Shown: positions 34,971-43,682, counted from the stretch's first letter. The stretch is 64,000 bases of DNA from Maribacter sp. (GCA_020629285.1 JAHDDP010000009.1:1-64000); one strand, 5' to 3'. The notes: a model not told the origin generated them from the letters alone. Made by a program: numbers and translations.

Positions 34971-35495
34971 TTATTGCAAAAGTTTCTCCCCAATCTCAAA
35001 CCAAGTATTCACACGTTCAAAACCTTCGGTATTTACGTTATGTGGTGAGGTAAACTGTAAACTTCTACCATCAAAATTCTCTAAATTAAAACTGCGGTCG
35101 TCAATTAAAACATCTCCTTTTAGAATATGTTTGTGACCACATAGAATTCGGTTTTGCCAAGGTAAAAAAGGAAAGTGTTCGTCTAGCCATTCACTTTTTT
35201 CCTCTAATGAATTTGGAAATTGCATGGCGGCAGATGCAATATAAACTTCATGTTTGTCTGCAAGTTGAGATAATATTTCTTGGCTACCCGCAATAGGTTT
35301 TAAATTTCTAAAAAAGCCTCTTCTTGTGGCATGTTTGCGAACACTATCTTGGTGTGCTTCTGGCACCATACGCCATACTTCTGTGCCAGAACATAAATCT
35401 TTGGTTAATTCTCCCTTAAACTCAGCATTGTAAAGTTCTATATGAGCGCCATAGGTATCGGCGATTACCTCATCCATGTCTACAAATATGATCAT
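34971..35495 (-). CDS. 5'(3')-deoxyribonucleotidase-like HAD phosphatase
   Basis: This 174-residue HAD protein has motif I as VDMDEVIAD (nucleophile and acid-base Asp), motif II in YIASAAM and motif IV DDRSFNL. Sequence and length match the NT5C family, which dephosphorylates deoxynucleoside monophosphates and so trims dNTP pools. It stands alone between the bL27 terminator and a membrane protein gene. Confidence 0.88.
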   Translation of the reverse strand: MIIFVDMDEVIADTYGAHIELYNAEFKGELTKDLCSGTEVWRMVPEAHQDSVRKHATRRGFFRNLKPIAGSQEILSQLADKHEVYIASAAMQFPNSLEEKSEWLDEHFPFLPWQNRILCGHKHILKGDVLIDDRSFNLENFDGRSLQFTSPHNVNTEGFERVNTWFEIGEKLLQ

Positions 35496-35644
35496 AGTTT
35501 TGTGTTTTAAGCGAAGTACGTAAAATCTTGGTTAAGAGAAAAGAGATAGTTTAAAAGTTGATGTTCTACGAGATATATTTTGAAAAAGGGGATTTGTAAA
35601 TAAAAAATTATTGGATATTTTTAAGTGATTAATTAAAATTCTTT

Positions 35645-35974
35645 ATGGAAACTAAAAAACTACCTAATTCTACAATTATTTATCTACTGGCCATTCTAAG
35701 CTGCTTTATTTGCTGTTTTGGTGGTATTGGTATTATACCTGCAATCATTTCTTATTATTTAGCATCTAAAGCTGAAGGAGTTTATAAAATGAACCCTAAT
35801 GGATATAGTAATTTTTCTACTTTAAAGAAAAGTAAAATTATAGCTGTAATAGGTATAATCTTAAATGTTATAATAATTGGAATTACTATTTGGACGTTAA
35901 GCACCATTGGTTGGGATGCCTGGTCAGATGAGTTTGTAAGAAAATGGAACGAGGGTTTAGAGAAAGGTATGTAA
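35645..35974 (+). CDS. Small CCC-motif-type membrane protein
   Basis: The 109-residue protein has two hydrophobic segments (about 10-40 and 62-85) with a Cys-rich patch SCFICCFGGIG in the first, resembling the Bacteroidota CCC-motif membrane proteins (related to DUF4190). The function is unknown. No partner gene is evident; the next gene is a DUF3332 lipoprotein about 140 bp away. Confidence 0.65.
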   Translation: METKKLPNSTIIYLLAILSCFICCFGGIGIIPAIISYYLASKAEGVYKMNPNGYSNFSTLKKSKIIAVIGIILNVIIIGITIWTLSTIGWDAWSDEFVRKWNEGLEKGM

Positions 35975-36117
35975 ATTAAAATTACGGTTATTAATGATTT
36001 AAGATTGATGATGTAATTTCCCTATAAGAACGGATACCGTTAACAAAATAATTTATAAGAGAAGTTAGAAGGGGCAACTAGCGGTATTTTGCGGGTCTAA
36101 TTCTAAATAATCATATC

Positions 36118-36702
36118 ATGAAAAAATCAATTATCTGTGTTGCAATGGCGAGTACCGTATTATTCTCTAGTTGCTTAGGTTCTTTTAGTGCTTTCAATAA
36201 TTTAAAAGATTGGAATCAAGGGTTGTCTGATAGCAAGTTTGTGAACAACCTGGTATTCTGGGGCTTAAATATAATTCCTGTTTATGGATTATTCTTTTTA
36301 GGTGATGCCGTAATCTTCAACGTAATAGAGTTTTGGGGAGGTTCTAACCCAATTGCAATGGAAGAAGGAGAGTCAGAGACTCAAATGGTAGAAAGAGACG
36401 GTAATACTTTTGAAATGACCGCTACTAAGAACAGAATGCAAGTAACCGTAGTTGACGGTCCTAAAAAAGGAAAGAAAATTGATTTAGTTTATAAACCAAG
36501 TGAAAAATCTTGGAACGCAGTGAGACCTAATGGTGAGATAATTAAACTTTCATCTTTTGAAGAAGGGTTTTACATTGTTTATATGCCAAACGGAGAAGAG
36601 GTTAAGATAAATCCGCTAAGCACTAAAGAAGAAGGTTTGGCTCAAATTAAAGAGCAAACAGATTGTTATTACTTAGAGGGTATGTTGGCAGAGAATAACT
36701 AA
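36118..36702 (+). CDS. DUF3332 lipoprotein
   Basis: The 194-residue product has a lipoprotein signal (C19 in VLFSSCLGSF). The mature N-terminus, FNNLKDWNQGLSDSKFVN followed by a hydrophobic helix (NIIPVYGLFFLGDAVIFN), is the DUF3332 signature; the C-terminal half is beta-rich. The function is unknown. A terminator follows at 36724-36755. Confidence 0.82.
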   Translation: MKKSIICVAMASTVLFSSCLGSFSAFNNLKDWNQGLSDSKFVNNLVFWGLNIIPVYGLFFLGDAVIFNVIEFWGGSNPIAMEEGESETQMVERDGNTFEMTATKNRMQVTVVDGPKKGKKIDLVYKPSEKSWNAVRPNGEIIKLSSFEEGFYIVYMPNGEEVKINPLSTKEEGLAQIKEQTDCYYLEGMLAENN

Positions 36703-36723
36703 TCTCAAGAAAGTATAAAGCAT

Positions 36724-36755
36724 AAAAAAGTCCTGATGAAAATCAGGACTTTTTT
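36724..36755. terminator. Bidirectional terminator between DUF3332 gene and ahcY
   Basis: The stem AAAAAGTCCTGAT (36725-36737) and ATCAGGACTTTTT (36742-36754) has a GAAA loop, with A and T runs on the two sides. It lies about 20 bp past the ahcY stop on the other strand and serves both genes. Confidence 0.9.
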
Positions 36756-36774
36756 AGTTTCTAAAATCAATGTT

Positions 36775-38091
36775 TTAGTATCTGTAGTATTCAGGTTTGA
36801 AAGGGCCTTCTACCGTTACACCAATGTAATCGGCTTGGTAATCTTTCAATTCTGTAAGTTCGGCACCTAAACGAGATAAGTGAAGTTTTGCAACCTTCTC
36901 ATCTAAATGCTTAGGTAGCATGTATACATCATTCTCATAGTTGGCACTGTTTTTCCAAAGCTCTATTTGAGCTAATGTTTGGTTTGTAAAAGAATTACTC
37001 ATTACAAAACTAGGGTGACCTGTAGCACAACCTAAGTTTACCAATCTACCTTCTGCCAAAATGATTAAATCTTTACCGTTGATAGTATATTTATCAACCT
37101 GTGGCTTAATTTCATCTTTGGTACTACCATGATTTTTGTTCAACCATGCCATGTCGATCTCATTGTCAAAATGACCAATATTACAAACAATGGCTTTATC
37201 CTTTAGGGCTTCAAAATGTTCAGCTCTAATAATATCTTTATTTCCAGTTGTAGTAATTACGATATCAGCGTTACCGATAACCGTTTCCAGTTTTTTAACT
37301 TCGAATCCGTCCATACAAGCCTGTAATGCACAAATTGGGTCGATTTCGGTAACGGTAACAATAGAGCCAGCACCTTTAAAAGAAGCTGCAGTACCTTTAC
37401 CAACATCACCATAACCGGCAACAACTACACGTTTTCCTGCAAGCATGGTATCTGTTGCTCTACGTATAGCATCAACAGCACTTTCGCGACATCCGTATTT
37501 GTTATCGAATTTAGATTTGGTAACAGAATCGTTAACGTTTATGGCTGGCATAGGTAAAGTCCCATTCTTTACACGTTCGTATAAACGGTGAACACCTGTT
37601 GTAGTTTCTTCAGAAAGACCTTTGATTTCTCCGGCCATTTCTGGGTACTTATCCAATACCATGTTGGTAAGGTCACCACCATCATCTAAAATCATGTTCA
37701 ATGGTTTTCTGTCCTCACCAAAGAATAAAGTCTGTTCAATACACCAATCAAACTCCTCTTCGTTCATTCCTTTCCAAGCATAAACAGGTACGCCTGCCGC
37801 CGCAATAGCCGCTGCTGCTTGATCTTGAGTGGAAAATATGTTACATGAGCTCCAAGTAACATCTGCGCCAAGAGCGGTCAATGTTTCTATAAGTACAGCA
37901 GTTTGTATTGTCATATGTAGACAACCTGCAATACGGGCACCTTTTAAAGGTTGCTCATCTTTGTACTCTTCTCTTAATGCCATTAAACCTGGCATTTCAG
38001 CTTCTGCTAATTCGATTTCTTTTCTTCCCCAATCAGCAAGGGAAATATCCTTAACCTTATAAGGCACATACGGAATAGTTTTCGTGCTCAT
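36775..38091 (-). CDS. ahcY: Adenosylhomocysteinase
   Basis: AhcY splits S-adenosylhomocysteine into adenosine and homocysteine and so keeps methylation going. The 438-residue NAD-dependent enzyme shows the substrate segment [16 protein letters not shown], the NAD-binding [14 protein letters not shown] (about 220-233) and the C-terminal KPEYYRY, whose Lys and Tyr reach the neighbouring subunit's cofactor. A -7 element (TACCTTTG) lies about 55 bp upstream. Confidence 0.96.
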   Translation of the reverse strand: MSTKTIPYVPYKVKDISLADWGRKEIELAEAEMPGLMALREEYKDEQPLKGARIAGCLHMTIQTAVLIETLTALGADVTWSSCNIFSTQDQAAAAIAAAGVPVYAWKGMNEEEFDWCIEQTLFFGEDRKPLNMILDDGGDLTNMVLDKYPEMAGEIKGLSEETTTGVHRLYERVKNGTLPMPAINVNDSVTKSKFDNKYGCRESAVDAIRRATDTMLAGKRVVVAGYGDVGKGTAASFKGAGSIVTVTEIDPICALQACMDGFEVKKLETVIGNADIVITTTGNKDIIRAEHFEALKDKAIVCNIGHFDNEIDMAWLNKNHGSTKDEIKPQVDKYTINGKDLIILAEGRLVNLGCATGHPSFVMSNSFTNQTLAQIELWKNSANYENDVYMLPKHLDEKVAKLHLSRLGAELTELKDYQADYIGVTVEGPFKPEYYRY

Positions 38092-38145
38092 ATCTTTATT
38101 ATTTTATACTTTCGTTTATCTGTGTACAGCAATTTTTAATTCGTG

Positions 38146-38153
38146 CAAAGGTA
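38146..38153 (-). promoter_or_regulatory. ahcY promoter -7 element (TACCTTTG)
   Basis: Plus-strand CAAAGGTA gives TACCTTTG on the minus strand, about 55 bp before the ahcY ATG. This promoter lies inside the longest open frame of the divergent phosphopantetheinyl transferase gene, which supports the later start for that gene. Confidence 0.55.
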
Positions 38154-38173
38154 CGAATAACACAAAGAAACCC

Positions 38174-38812
38174 ATGCCGCTTTACAAAACTATAACAGTA
38201 AATGAAAAAACCTCTTTGGCCATTTGGAAGGTTGAAGAGACCGAAAATAAACTTTGGGAAGGTGTTGAGCTAACACCATATTGCCAGAATAGGTTCAATG
38301 GTATGAAATCTGAGCTTCATCGCAAAGCTTTCTTGAGTATAAGACACTTACTTGCCAAGTATGGCTATACAGATGCCGATTTGATCTATGATGAAAATGG
38401 AAAACCACATTTAAAGGATGGTAAGTTTATTTCCATAACACATTCTCATAATTTTACGGGCATCATCATAAGTTCTGTGGAACATGTAGGTATCGATATT
38501 GAAATGCAGCGTGATAAAATTTTGCGCATAGCACATAAATTTACACCCTTTGAAGAATACAGAACATTGGCAAATACCGCAGCCGTAGTTAGAAAGTTGA
38601 CCATTGTATGGGGAGCAAAAGAATCACTCTATAAAATTTATGGGCATAGGGGAGTTAGTTTCTTGCATCACATAAATGTTCAGGATTTTAAGTTCGATGC
38701 CAATAATACTACGGCACAGATTATTTTTCAAGGGAACTTATCAAACTATAAAATTAGATTTATGGAGTTTGAACAGTTCACTTGCGTTTATGCAACAAGG
38801 AACAGAGAATAA
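38174..38812 (+). CDS. 4'-phosphopantetheinyl transferase superfamily protein
   Basis: Started at 38174 (MPLYKTITVNEKTS) the protein has 212 residues. The frame is open back to 38084, but that would overlap the divergent ahcY start and promoter. The Sfp/AcpS-type motifs are present: GIDIEMQRDK (Mg-binding Asp and Glu) and IVWGAKESLYKIYG (WxxKES). It transfers phosphopantetheine from CoA to carrier proteins. It is the only PPTase gene in this window. Four genes for vitamin-type uptake follow on the same strand. Confidence 0.88.
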   Translation: MPLYKTITVNEKTSLAIWKVEETENKLWEGVELTPYCQNRFNGMKSELHRKAFLSIRHLLAKYGYTDADLIYDENGKPHLKDGKFISITHSHNFTGIIISSVEHVGIDIEMQRDKILRIAHKFTPFEEYRTLANTAAVVRKLTIVWGAKESLYKIYGHRGVSFLHHINVQDFKFDANNTTAQIIFQGNLSNYKIRFMEFEQFTCVYATRNRE

Positions 38813-38838
38813 ATTAAAATATAAATAGCGCGTTATAA

Positions 38839-39099
38839 ATGAATATATCGGTAGAATTAACATTTTCGCCATTGCAGGACGATTTTGAACAGCACATTAT
38901 AAATTTTATAAAGAAACTTCGCGATTGTGGTCTGGTCGTTCTTGAGAATCCGTTAAGCACACAGGTATACGGACCATACGATGAAGTAATGAAAGTGCTG
39001 AATACTGAAATTAAAACAGCGTTTGAACTTATGGATCGCGGGCTTTTATTCATGAAAATAGTTAAATCTGATAGAAGCGACTATGAGCCCCATTTTTGA
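38839..39099 (+). CDS. YkoF/MTH1187-like small protein, possibly thiamine-binding
   Basis: The 86-residue protein has the ferredoxin-like pattern of the YKOF/MTH1187 family (ISVELTFSPLQDDFEQHIIN, then TQVYGPYDEVMKVLNTEI). Family members bind thiamine or pyrimidine derivatives, or have unknown ligands. The gene overlaps the PnuC-type carrier gene by 17 bp, so translation is coupled. That linkage suggests it assists vitamin uptake or senses the ligand. Family assignment is by eye and moderately sure. Confidence 0.65.
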   Translation: MNISVELTFSPLQDDFEQHIINFIKKLRDCGLVVLENPLSTQVYGPYDEVMKVLNTEIKTAFELMDRGLLFMKIVKSDRSDYEPHF

Positions 39100-39715
39100 T
39101 TATCTCTTTGGTCAATATGCCGACTATGATACTTTAGATATTGTCCTTGAGGTCGTAGCGGTCGTTTTTGGACTGTTATCGGTGTGGTTTTCCAAACAAA
39201 ACAACATTTTGGTATACCCCACGGGGTTAATAAGTACTTCTATATTTGTATACCTCCTTTTAAAATGGGGGTTGCTGGGCGATATGATGATTAATGCCTA
39301 CTATTTTATAATGAGTTTGTATGGTTGGTATATATGGACAAGAAAAGTAGATGCAGAACATTACACACCAATAACAAGAGTAACCAAAAAGGAAAATAGT
39401 ACCTCGGTCATCATATTTATAAGTACCATCATTTTTGTTTTTACCGTATACCAATTTTTTGATAAGTGGAATAGCTGGACGGCCTATGTTGATACCATAA
39501 CAACAGCTATATTTTTTGTGGGTATGTGGCTGATGGCCAAAAGAAAAGTAGAAAATTGGATATATTGGATCATTGGAGATTTAATATCTATTCCATTATA
39601 CTTTTATAAAGGATTTACGTTTACTAGTTTTCAATATCTCATTTTTACAATATTGGCCTTTTACGGGTATAATGCATGGAAGAAAAATATAAGCAAGAAC
39701 CTTCAGATGTCTTAA
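39083..39715 (+). CDS. pnuC: PnuC-type vitamin/nucleoside carrier
   Basis: This 210-residue inner-membrane protein has about seven hydrophobic segments and the PnuC signatures YPTGLISTSIFVYLLLKWG, SLYGWYIW and WIYWIIGDLISIPLYFYKG. PnuC proteins carry nicotinamide riboside; close relatives in this phylum (PnuT) carry thiamine. The neighbouring YkoF-like gene and the TPP-riboswitch-controlled receptor at 48008 make thiamine a serious alternative. It overlaps the next gene by 40 bp. Confidence 0.88.
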   Translation: MSPIFDYLFGQYADYDTLDIVLEVVAVVFGLLSVWFSKQNNILVYPTGLISTSIFVYLLLKWGLLGDMMINAYYFIMSLYGWYIWTRKVDAEHYTPITRVTKKENSTSVIIFISTIIFVFTVYQFFDKWNSWTAYVDTITTAIFFVGMWLMAKRKVENWIYWIIGDLISIPLYFYKGFTFTSFQYLIFTILAFYGYNAWKKNISKNLQMS

Positions 39716-40239
39716 AAGTGGTCCTTTTTGGTCCAGAATCTACAGGTAAGACAACCTTATCAGAACAGTTGGCAAGGCATTACCATACCGTTTGGGTACC
39801 AGAGTATGCAAGAGATTATCTTCAAGATAAATGGAACAATGAGCGTAAAACTTGCGAACCTCATGATTTGTTACCTATTGCCGAAGGGCAAATGCGTTTA
39901 GAAAATAAGTTGTCTAAAAAGGCTACGGATATTCTTATTTGCGATACAGATTTGTTGGAAACCAAAGTATATTCAGAAGCATATTATATTGGGGAATGTG
40001 ATCCTGTACTAGAAAAATATGCGCTTGAGAATTCTTATGATCTTTATTTGCTGACTTATATAGATATTCCTTGGGAAGCTGATGATTTAAGGGATAAGCC
40101 AAATGAAAGAGAACAAATGTTCAATTATTTTAAAGATACTTTAGAAAAATACGGCAAAAAATTTATTACCTTGAAGGGGAACAAAAAACAACGTTTAGAA
40201 AAAGCCATTAACCATATAGATACCTTATTAGATAAATGA
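39676..40239 (+). CDS. NadR-like P-loop kinase (AAA_28 type)
   Basis: The 187-residue protein has a P-loop in LFGPESTGKTTLSEQLA (about 16-32), followed by VPEYARDYLQ and CDTDLLETKVYSE, the hallmarks of the NadR ribosylnicotinamide-kinase domain. It lacks the NadR nucleotidyltransferase and DNA-binding domains. It probably phosphorylates the substrate entering through the PnuC carrier (nicotinamide riboside, or thiamine if the carrier is PnuT), trapping it inside. Starts 40 bp before pnuC ends; DUF4301 overlaps its stop by 4 bp. Confidence 0.82.
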   Translation: MEEKYKQEPSDVLKVVLFGPESTGKTTLSEQLARHYHTVWVPEYARDYLQDKWNNERKTCEPHDLLPIAEGQMRLENKLSKKATDILICDTDLLETKVYSEAYYIGECDPVLEKYALENSYDLYLLTYIDIPWEADDLRDKPNEREQMFNYFKDTLEKYGKKFITLKGNKKQRLEKAINHIDTLLDK

Positions 40240-41774
40240 TTGAACTTACAGATAAAGATTTAAAACAATTAGAGCAAAAGGGAATTTCTAAAGAGCAAAT
40301 GTTGAGTCACATCAACACCTTTAAAGAAGGTATACCTTTTGTAAAATTAGAGAATGCTGCCGTAATCGGTAATGGTATTCTTAAGTTTTCTGATGCAGAA
40401 GAGCAAGAGCTCATTGCATTTTATGATTCGAAATTAAAAGACTTAGATATATTAAAGTTTGTGCCGGCTTCTGGTGCGGCATCAAGAATGTTTAAAGCAT
40501 TATTTAGTTTTTTAGGTGCTTATAATCCTGCTGAGGAAACTCTAGACGCATATTTGACAAGAACTAATGATAAAGATATTAAGAAGTTCTCTGAAGGCTT
40601 AGAGCGTTTTCCGTTTTATCAGAAAGTTATGGATAGATTAAATTTAAAATCTGATGCTCAAGGAGAAAAGGTTTTTAGTTTTATCTCTGAACTTTTAGGC
40701 GAGAATGCATTGAACTATGGTTTTTATCCGAAGGGATTATTACCATTTCATAAGTATGAATCTTCTGCAGCTACACCATTTGAAGAACATTTAAAGGAAG
40801 GTGCATTATATGCAGGTTCTAACGGAAAAGCAAATTTACATTTTACAATCTCTGAGCAGCATGAAGAAATGTTTGGGGAAGAATTTAAAGCCTCTGGACC
40901 AAAAGTTTCTGCCGACACTGGTATAACTTATAATGTAGATTACTCATTTCAAAAACCTTCTACAGATACCTTGGCCGTAGATATGGACAATAATCCATTT
41001 AGAAATGAAGATGGCTCTGTGTTGTTTAGACCAGGAGGTCATGGTGCATTGATCCAGAACTTAAACGAACAAGACGCCGATGTTATCTTTATTAAAAATA
41101 TAGACAACGTTGCTGTAATGAAAGATGCCAAGGCAGTTGCCGATAGTAAAAAGGTTCTGGCAGGTGTACTTTTAAAAGAGCAGGAAAAAGCTTTTGAATA
41201 TGCTGCGTTGCTAGATAAGGGGAATGTAGATGATACACAGATTGAAGAAATCAGAAACTTTTTGGTTACAAACTTGAACGTTCGTTTCTCAGAAGATTTT
41301 GATACCAAATCCAACAGTGAAAAAGTAGCTGTACTTAAAGATAAAATCAACAGACCTATTCGTATTTGCGGTATGGTTAAGAATGAAGGTGAGCCAGGTG
41401 GTGGTCCGTTTTGGGTAACTAATGGTAAGGGGGAAGTTTCTTTACAAATTATAGAGTCTGCCCAAATAGATATGGATAATTCACAACAAGCGGATCTTCT
41501 TAAAAATTCTACACATTTTAATCCGGTAGATTTAGTGTGTGCTGTACGTAATTATAAAGGTGAGAAATATGACCTATTAAAATTTGTTGATGAAAAGCAA
41601 GGTTTTATTACAGGCAAAACTAAAGATGGTAAAGAATTAAAAGCTCTTGAGCTACCTGGCTTATGGAACGGTGCAATGGCTTTTTGGAATACCATTTTTG
41701 TAGAAGTGCCCTTAGTGACCTTTAATCCTGTAAAAAGTGTAGTAGATCTTTTAAAAGATTCGCATCAGGCTTAA
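40236..41774 (+). CDS. DUF4301 protein
   Basis: The 512-residue soluble protein matches DUF4301 (LKFVPASGAASRMFKALFSF near 76-95). The region PASGAASRM resembles a nucleotide-sugar or nucleotidyltransferase-type phosphate loop, and later segments (RPGGHGALIQNLNEQDADVI) also recall nucleotidyltransferase folds, but no function is established. It is translationally coupled (4-bp ATGA overlap) to the NadR-like kinase and closes the operon; a terminator follows. Confidence 0.85.
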   Translation: MIELTDKDLKQLEQKGISKEQMLSHINTFKEGIPFVKLENAAVIGNGILKFSDAEEQELIAFYDSKLKDLDILKFVPASGAASRMFKALFSFLGAYNPAEETLDAYLTRTNDKDIKKFSEGLERFPFYQKVMDRLNLKSDAQGEKVFSFISELLGENALNYGFYPKGLLPFHKYESSAATPFEEHLKEGALYAGSNGKANLHFTISEQHEEMFGEEFKASGPKVSADTGITYNVDYSFQKPSTDTLAVDMDNNPFRNEDGSVLFRPGGHGALIQNLNEQDADVIFIKNIDNVAVMKDAKAVADSKKVLAGVLLKEQEKAFEYAALLDKGNVDDTQIEEIRNFLVTNLNVRFSEDFDTKSNSEKVAVLKDKINRPIRICGMVKNEGEPGGGPFWVTNGKGEVSLQIIESAQIDMDNSQQADLLKNSTHFNPVDLVCAVRNYKGEKYDLLKFVDEKQGFITGKTKDGKELKALELPGLWNGAMAFWNTIFVEVPLVTFNPVKSVVDLLKDSHQA

Positions 41775-41796
41775 ATCATAATATAGAGTATCGTAT

Positions 41797-41828
41797 AAAA
41801 AAGTGTGTAGTTTCTACGCACTTTTTTT
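41797..41828 (+). terminator. Terminator after the DUF4301 operon
   Basis: Stem AAAAAAGTGTGTAG (41797-41810) and CTACGCACTTTTTT (41814-41827) with one G-T pair and a 3-base loop, followed by T residues, about 20 bp after the DUF4301 stop. Confidence 0.88.
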
Positions 41829-41982
41829 ATTTACGCACATTTTTACCCAATAGTCTTAAAACGATTATTTGGTTTATATGTTTGACAATCAATTACATAT
41901 ATTTAAACAGGATATCGTATTTCGTGTTGGCACAATTATTCTAATATACCTTTCAAGAATGTTTAATTTAAATATAAGAAAG

Positions 41983-42285
41983 ATGAAAAAATTAGTATTT
42001 GCCACAGCTTTAACCATAGGTAGTTTAACAATAGGTACTGCCGCAACTCCAATTATATTTCACGATGGTATAATGGAAGATGTTTTTTTACAAGATTATA
42101 CAGAAGTAGCTGCTTCTAATCTACCAACACCAATTGTAAATGCTTTAGCAACAGATTATGAAGGTGCAATGTTGAATAAAGCGTACGTTGATGATGAAAA
42201 TAAATACAAATTAGAAATTACTTCACAAGATGGTGCTTCTTCAGTGCTTTATGCAGATGCAGAAGGTAACTGGTTAGAAATGTAA
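41983..42285 (+). CDS. PepSY-like secreted protein, copy 1
   Basis: Started at 41983 (MKKLVFATALTIG) this is a 100-residue exported protein with a signal peptide to about residue 21; the frame is open further upstream but without a sensible N-terminus. The mature part is one PepSY-like unit (DUF2874/BLIP-type): helix LPTPIVNALATDYEGAMLNK followed by strands with YKLEITSQDG and LYADAEGNWLEM. It is the first of three paralogues in 1.7 kb before a two-component system. The family is periplasmic, often of unknown function. Confidence 0.82.
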   Translation: MKKLVFATALTIGSLTIGTAATPIIFHDGIMEDVFLQDYTEVAASNLPTPIVNALATDYEGAMLNKAYVDDENKYKLEITSQDGASSVLYADAEGNWLEM

Positions 42286-42313
42286 GGATTAGAAGTTTGA
42301 GTTAGTTGTTTGT

Positions 42314-42339
42314 AAAAAAGCTGCCTAGGCAGCTTTTTT
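42314..42339 (+). terminator. Terminator after PepSY-like copy 1
   Basis: A 26-bp perfect palindrome (AAAAAAGCTGCCT and its complement) ending in six T residues, about 30 bp after the stop codon. Confidence 0.9.
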
Positions 42340-42439
42340 ATGTTTAAAATTTTAAAATTTCATTAAAGGATAATCCATATGTAAGATTACTCCGTAAGTA
42401 TTTTAAGATTTAGAGTTATTAACGATTAAAATTATTAGC

Positions 42440-42745
42440 ATGAAAAATTACGCATTACTAGTATTCTTGACTTTCGGAATCATGTTTAACGCATCAGCAA
42501 ACAATAGTTCAGATATAATTGAAACAGAAGTCTTAGTCAAAATAGCCGATGAATACGTAAAAATTAAATCGAGCGAATTAACACCACCGGTAATTGAAGA
42601 AATATTAAAGCAATACCCAACATCTAAACTTGGTGGAGCTTTTAAAAATAATAAAGGAGAATTCAAATTAATAATGGTGCTTAAAAGCGGTACAAGAAAG
42701 ACCGTATATATAGACCAACATGGTAATTGGATCAACAAGAGATAG
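42440..42745 (+). CDS. PepSY-like secreted protein, copy 2
   Basis: The 101-residue exported protein has a signal peptide to about residue 20 (MFNASA). The single PepSY-like unit has the helix LTPPVIEEILKQYPTSKLGG and the strands FKLIMVLKSG and VYIDQHGNWINKR. It is the most diverged of the three paralogues, with a basic end instead of an acidic one. It has its own transcription unit: a terminator precedes it and a weak A/T-flanked hairpin (about 42766-42799) follows. Confidence 0.8.
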   Translation: MKNYALLVFLTFGIMFNASANNSSDIIETEVLVKIADEYVKIKSSELTPPVIEEILKQYPTSKLGGAFKNNKGEFKLIMVLKSGTRKTVYIDQHGNWINKR

Positions 42746-43364
42746 TCCGTTTTATCGATAGAAATAAAAAAAAACTGCTAAATGCGGTTTTTTTTTTATT
42801 TAAAATGTGACCTATCAAATAATGTTGTGTCTAAATAAGTGAAGCAAGTTATGAAACAATGGTCACTATAGTATTTATTTCGGTCACAAGTGCAGTTTTG
42901 AATTTAGCAATGACTATGATATCAAAATTGTTTTGGGAGGAATAAATAAGCATAAAATCACTTTCATTTAAACACTAACCGTTAACTGTGAAGGTGCCAC
43001 CAAATAATTGTATTTGAAATAATCCCCCGGATTAGCATTGTCCAATATTAGTTGTTGTTGAATTGATTGAGGTGTTGGTTAAAATTTTAAAACAAGAGTT
43101 TGATAGGTGGTTTGAGGGGGGCTGCAATTTGCAGCTCCTTTTTTTTGTCCTCATTGCAGGAAAGCAATTTTATCTCAAGTAATAGATAAATTGAGTAAAA
43201 ATTACACAGAAGAAATTATTAGATACAATTTTACCCAACTACACATAAAACTTAAATCACATAAATACCTGATAATCAGTAATATTGTTGTCTATTGGTT
43301 TACTGGCATTCTTTTTTCTTAGTTAATAGTATTGAAAAGTAGTATTAACTTAAATATTAGAAAG
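42746..43364. other. Long intergenic region with an orphan terminator
   Basis: No confident gene lies in these 619 bp. A weak hairpin (ACTGC/GCGGT with T-run) at 42766-42799 ends PepSY-like copy 2. A 28-codon frame with a hydrophobic core (42859-42945, MVTIVFISVTSAVLNLAMTM..) is possible but unsupported. A strong terminator at 43117-43146 follows about 170 bp without any frame, hinting at a small RNA. The rest is AT-rich, and 43304-43318 holds a TGGCA box upstream of copy 3. Confidence 0.5.
43117..43148 (+). terminator. Orphan intrinsic terminator
   Basis: GGGGCTGC and GCAGCTCC form a GC-rich stem around AATT, followed by eight T residues. No open frame precedes it within 170 bp on the plus strand, so it may end a non-coding RNA or a remnant transcript. 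Confidence 0.75.
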
Positions 43365-43682
43365 ATGAAGACTTTATTTTTATTAGGAGCATTGACATTA
43401 GGTGGTTTTACAATGAGCGCACAAGATGTATTAATGGCAGAAAACGGAATCCAACATAATCAAATAAATGAAACGTTGGTCGTGGCCGATGATTTTAAGG
43501 AAATTTCAGTAGCAGAAGTTCCTCAAGCAGTATCAGATGCAGTAGCTAAGAATTTCCCGACTGCTAGTCTAGATAAAGCATATACGAACAGTGAGAAACA
43601 GTATAAGTTGATATTGTCTCTTGAAGATGGAACACAAGGAACCGTATATGCGGATGAAAATGGGAATTGGATAGATATGTAA
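43365..43682 (+). CDS. PepSY-like secreted protein, copy 3
   Basis: Started at 43365 (MKTLFLLGALTLGG) the product has 105 residues and a signal peptide to about residue 20 (FTMSAQ). The PepSY-like unit has VPQAVSDAVAKNFPTASLDK, then YKLILSLEDG and VYADENGNWIDM, close to copy 1. The 25 bases before the start (TTAAATAT.AGAAAG) are nearly the same as those before copy 1, showing a recent duplication including the leader. A terminator follows at 43719-43756, then the sigma-54 regulator gene. Confidence 0.83.
   Translation: MKTLFLLGALTLGGFTMSAQDVLMAENGIQHNQINETLVVADDFKEISVAEVPQAVSDAVAKNFPTASLDKAYTNSEKQYKLILSLEDGTQGTVYADENGNWIDM

Noticed and set aside
38084-38173. Longer phosphopantetheinyl transferase starting at 38084
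   Set aside because: It would overlap the ahcY start codon and promoter; the Met at 38174 gives the family N-terminus.
41039-41350. 103-codon frame antisense to the DUF4301 gene
   Set aside because: Ser/Phe-rich shadow of a Lys/Glu/Asp-rich region; no independent signals.
41869-41982. Longer start for PepSY-like copy 1
   Set aside because: The 38 added residues precede a complete signal peptide beginning at 41983, which would then be internal.
42859-42945. 28-codon hydrophobic frame in the gene-free region
   Set aside because: It has no promoter or conserved context visible; mentioned only as a candidate under the intergenic region.
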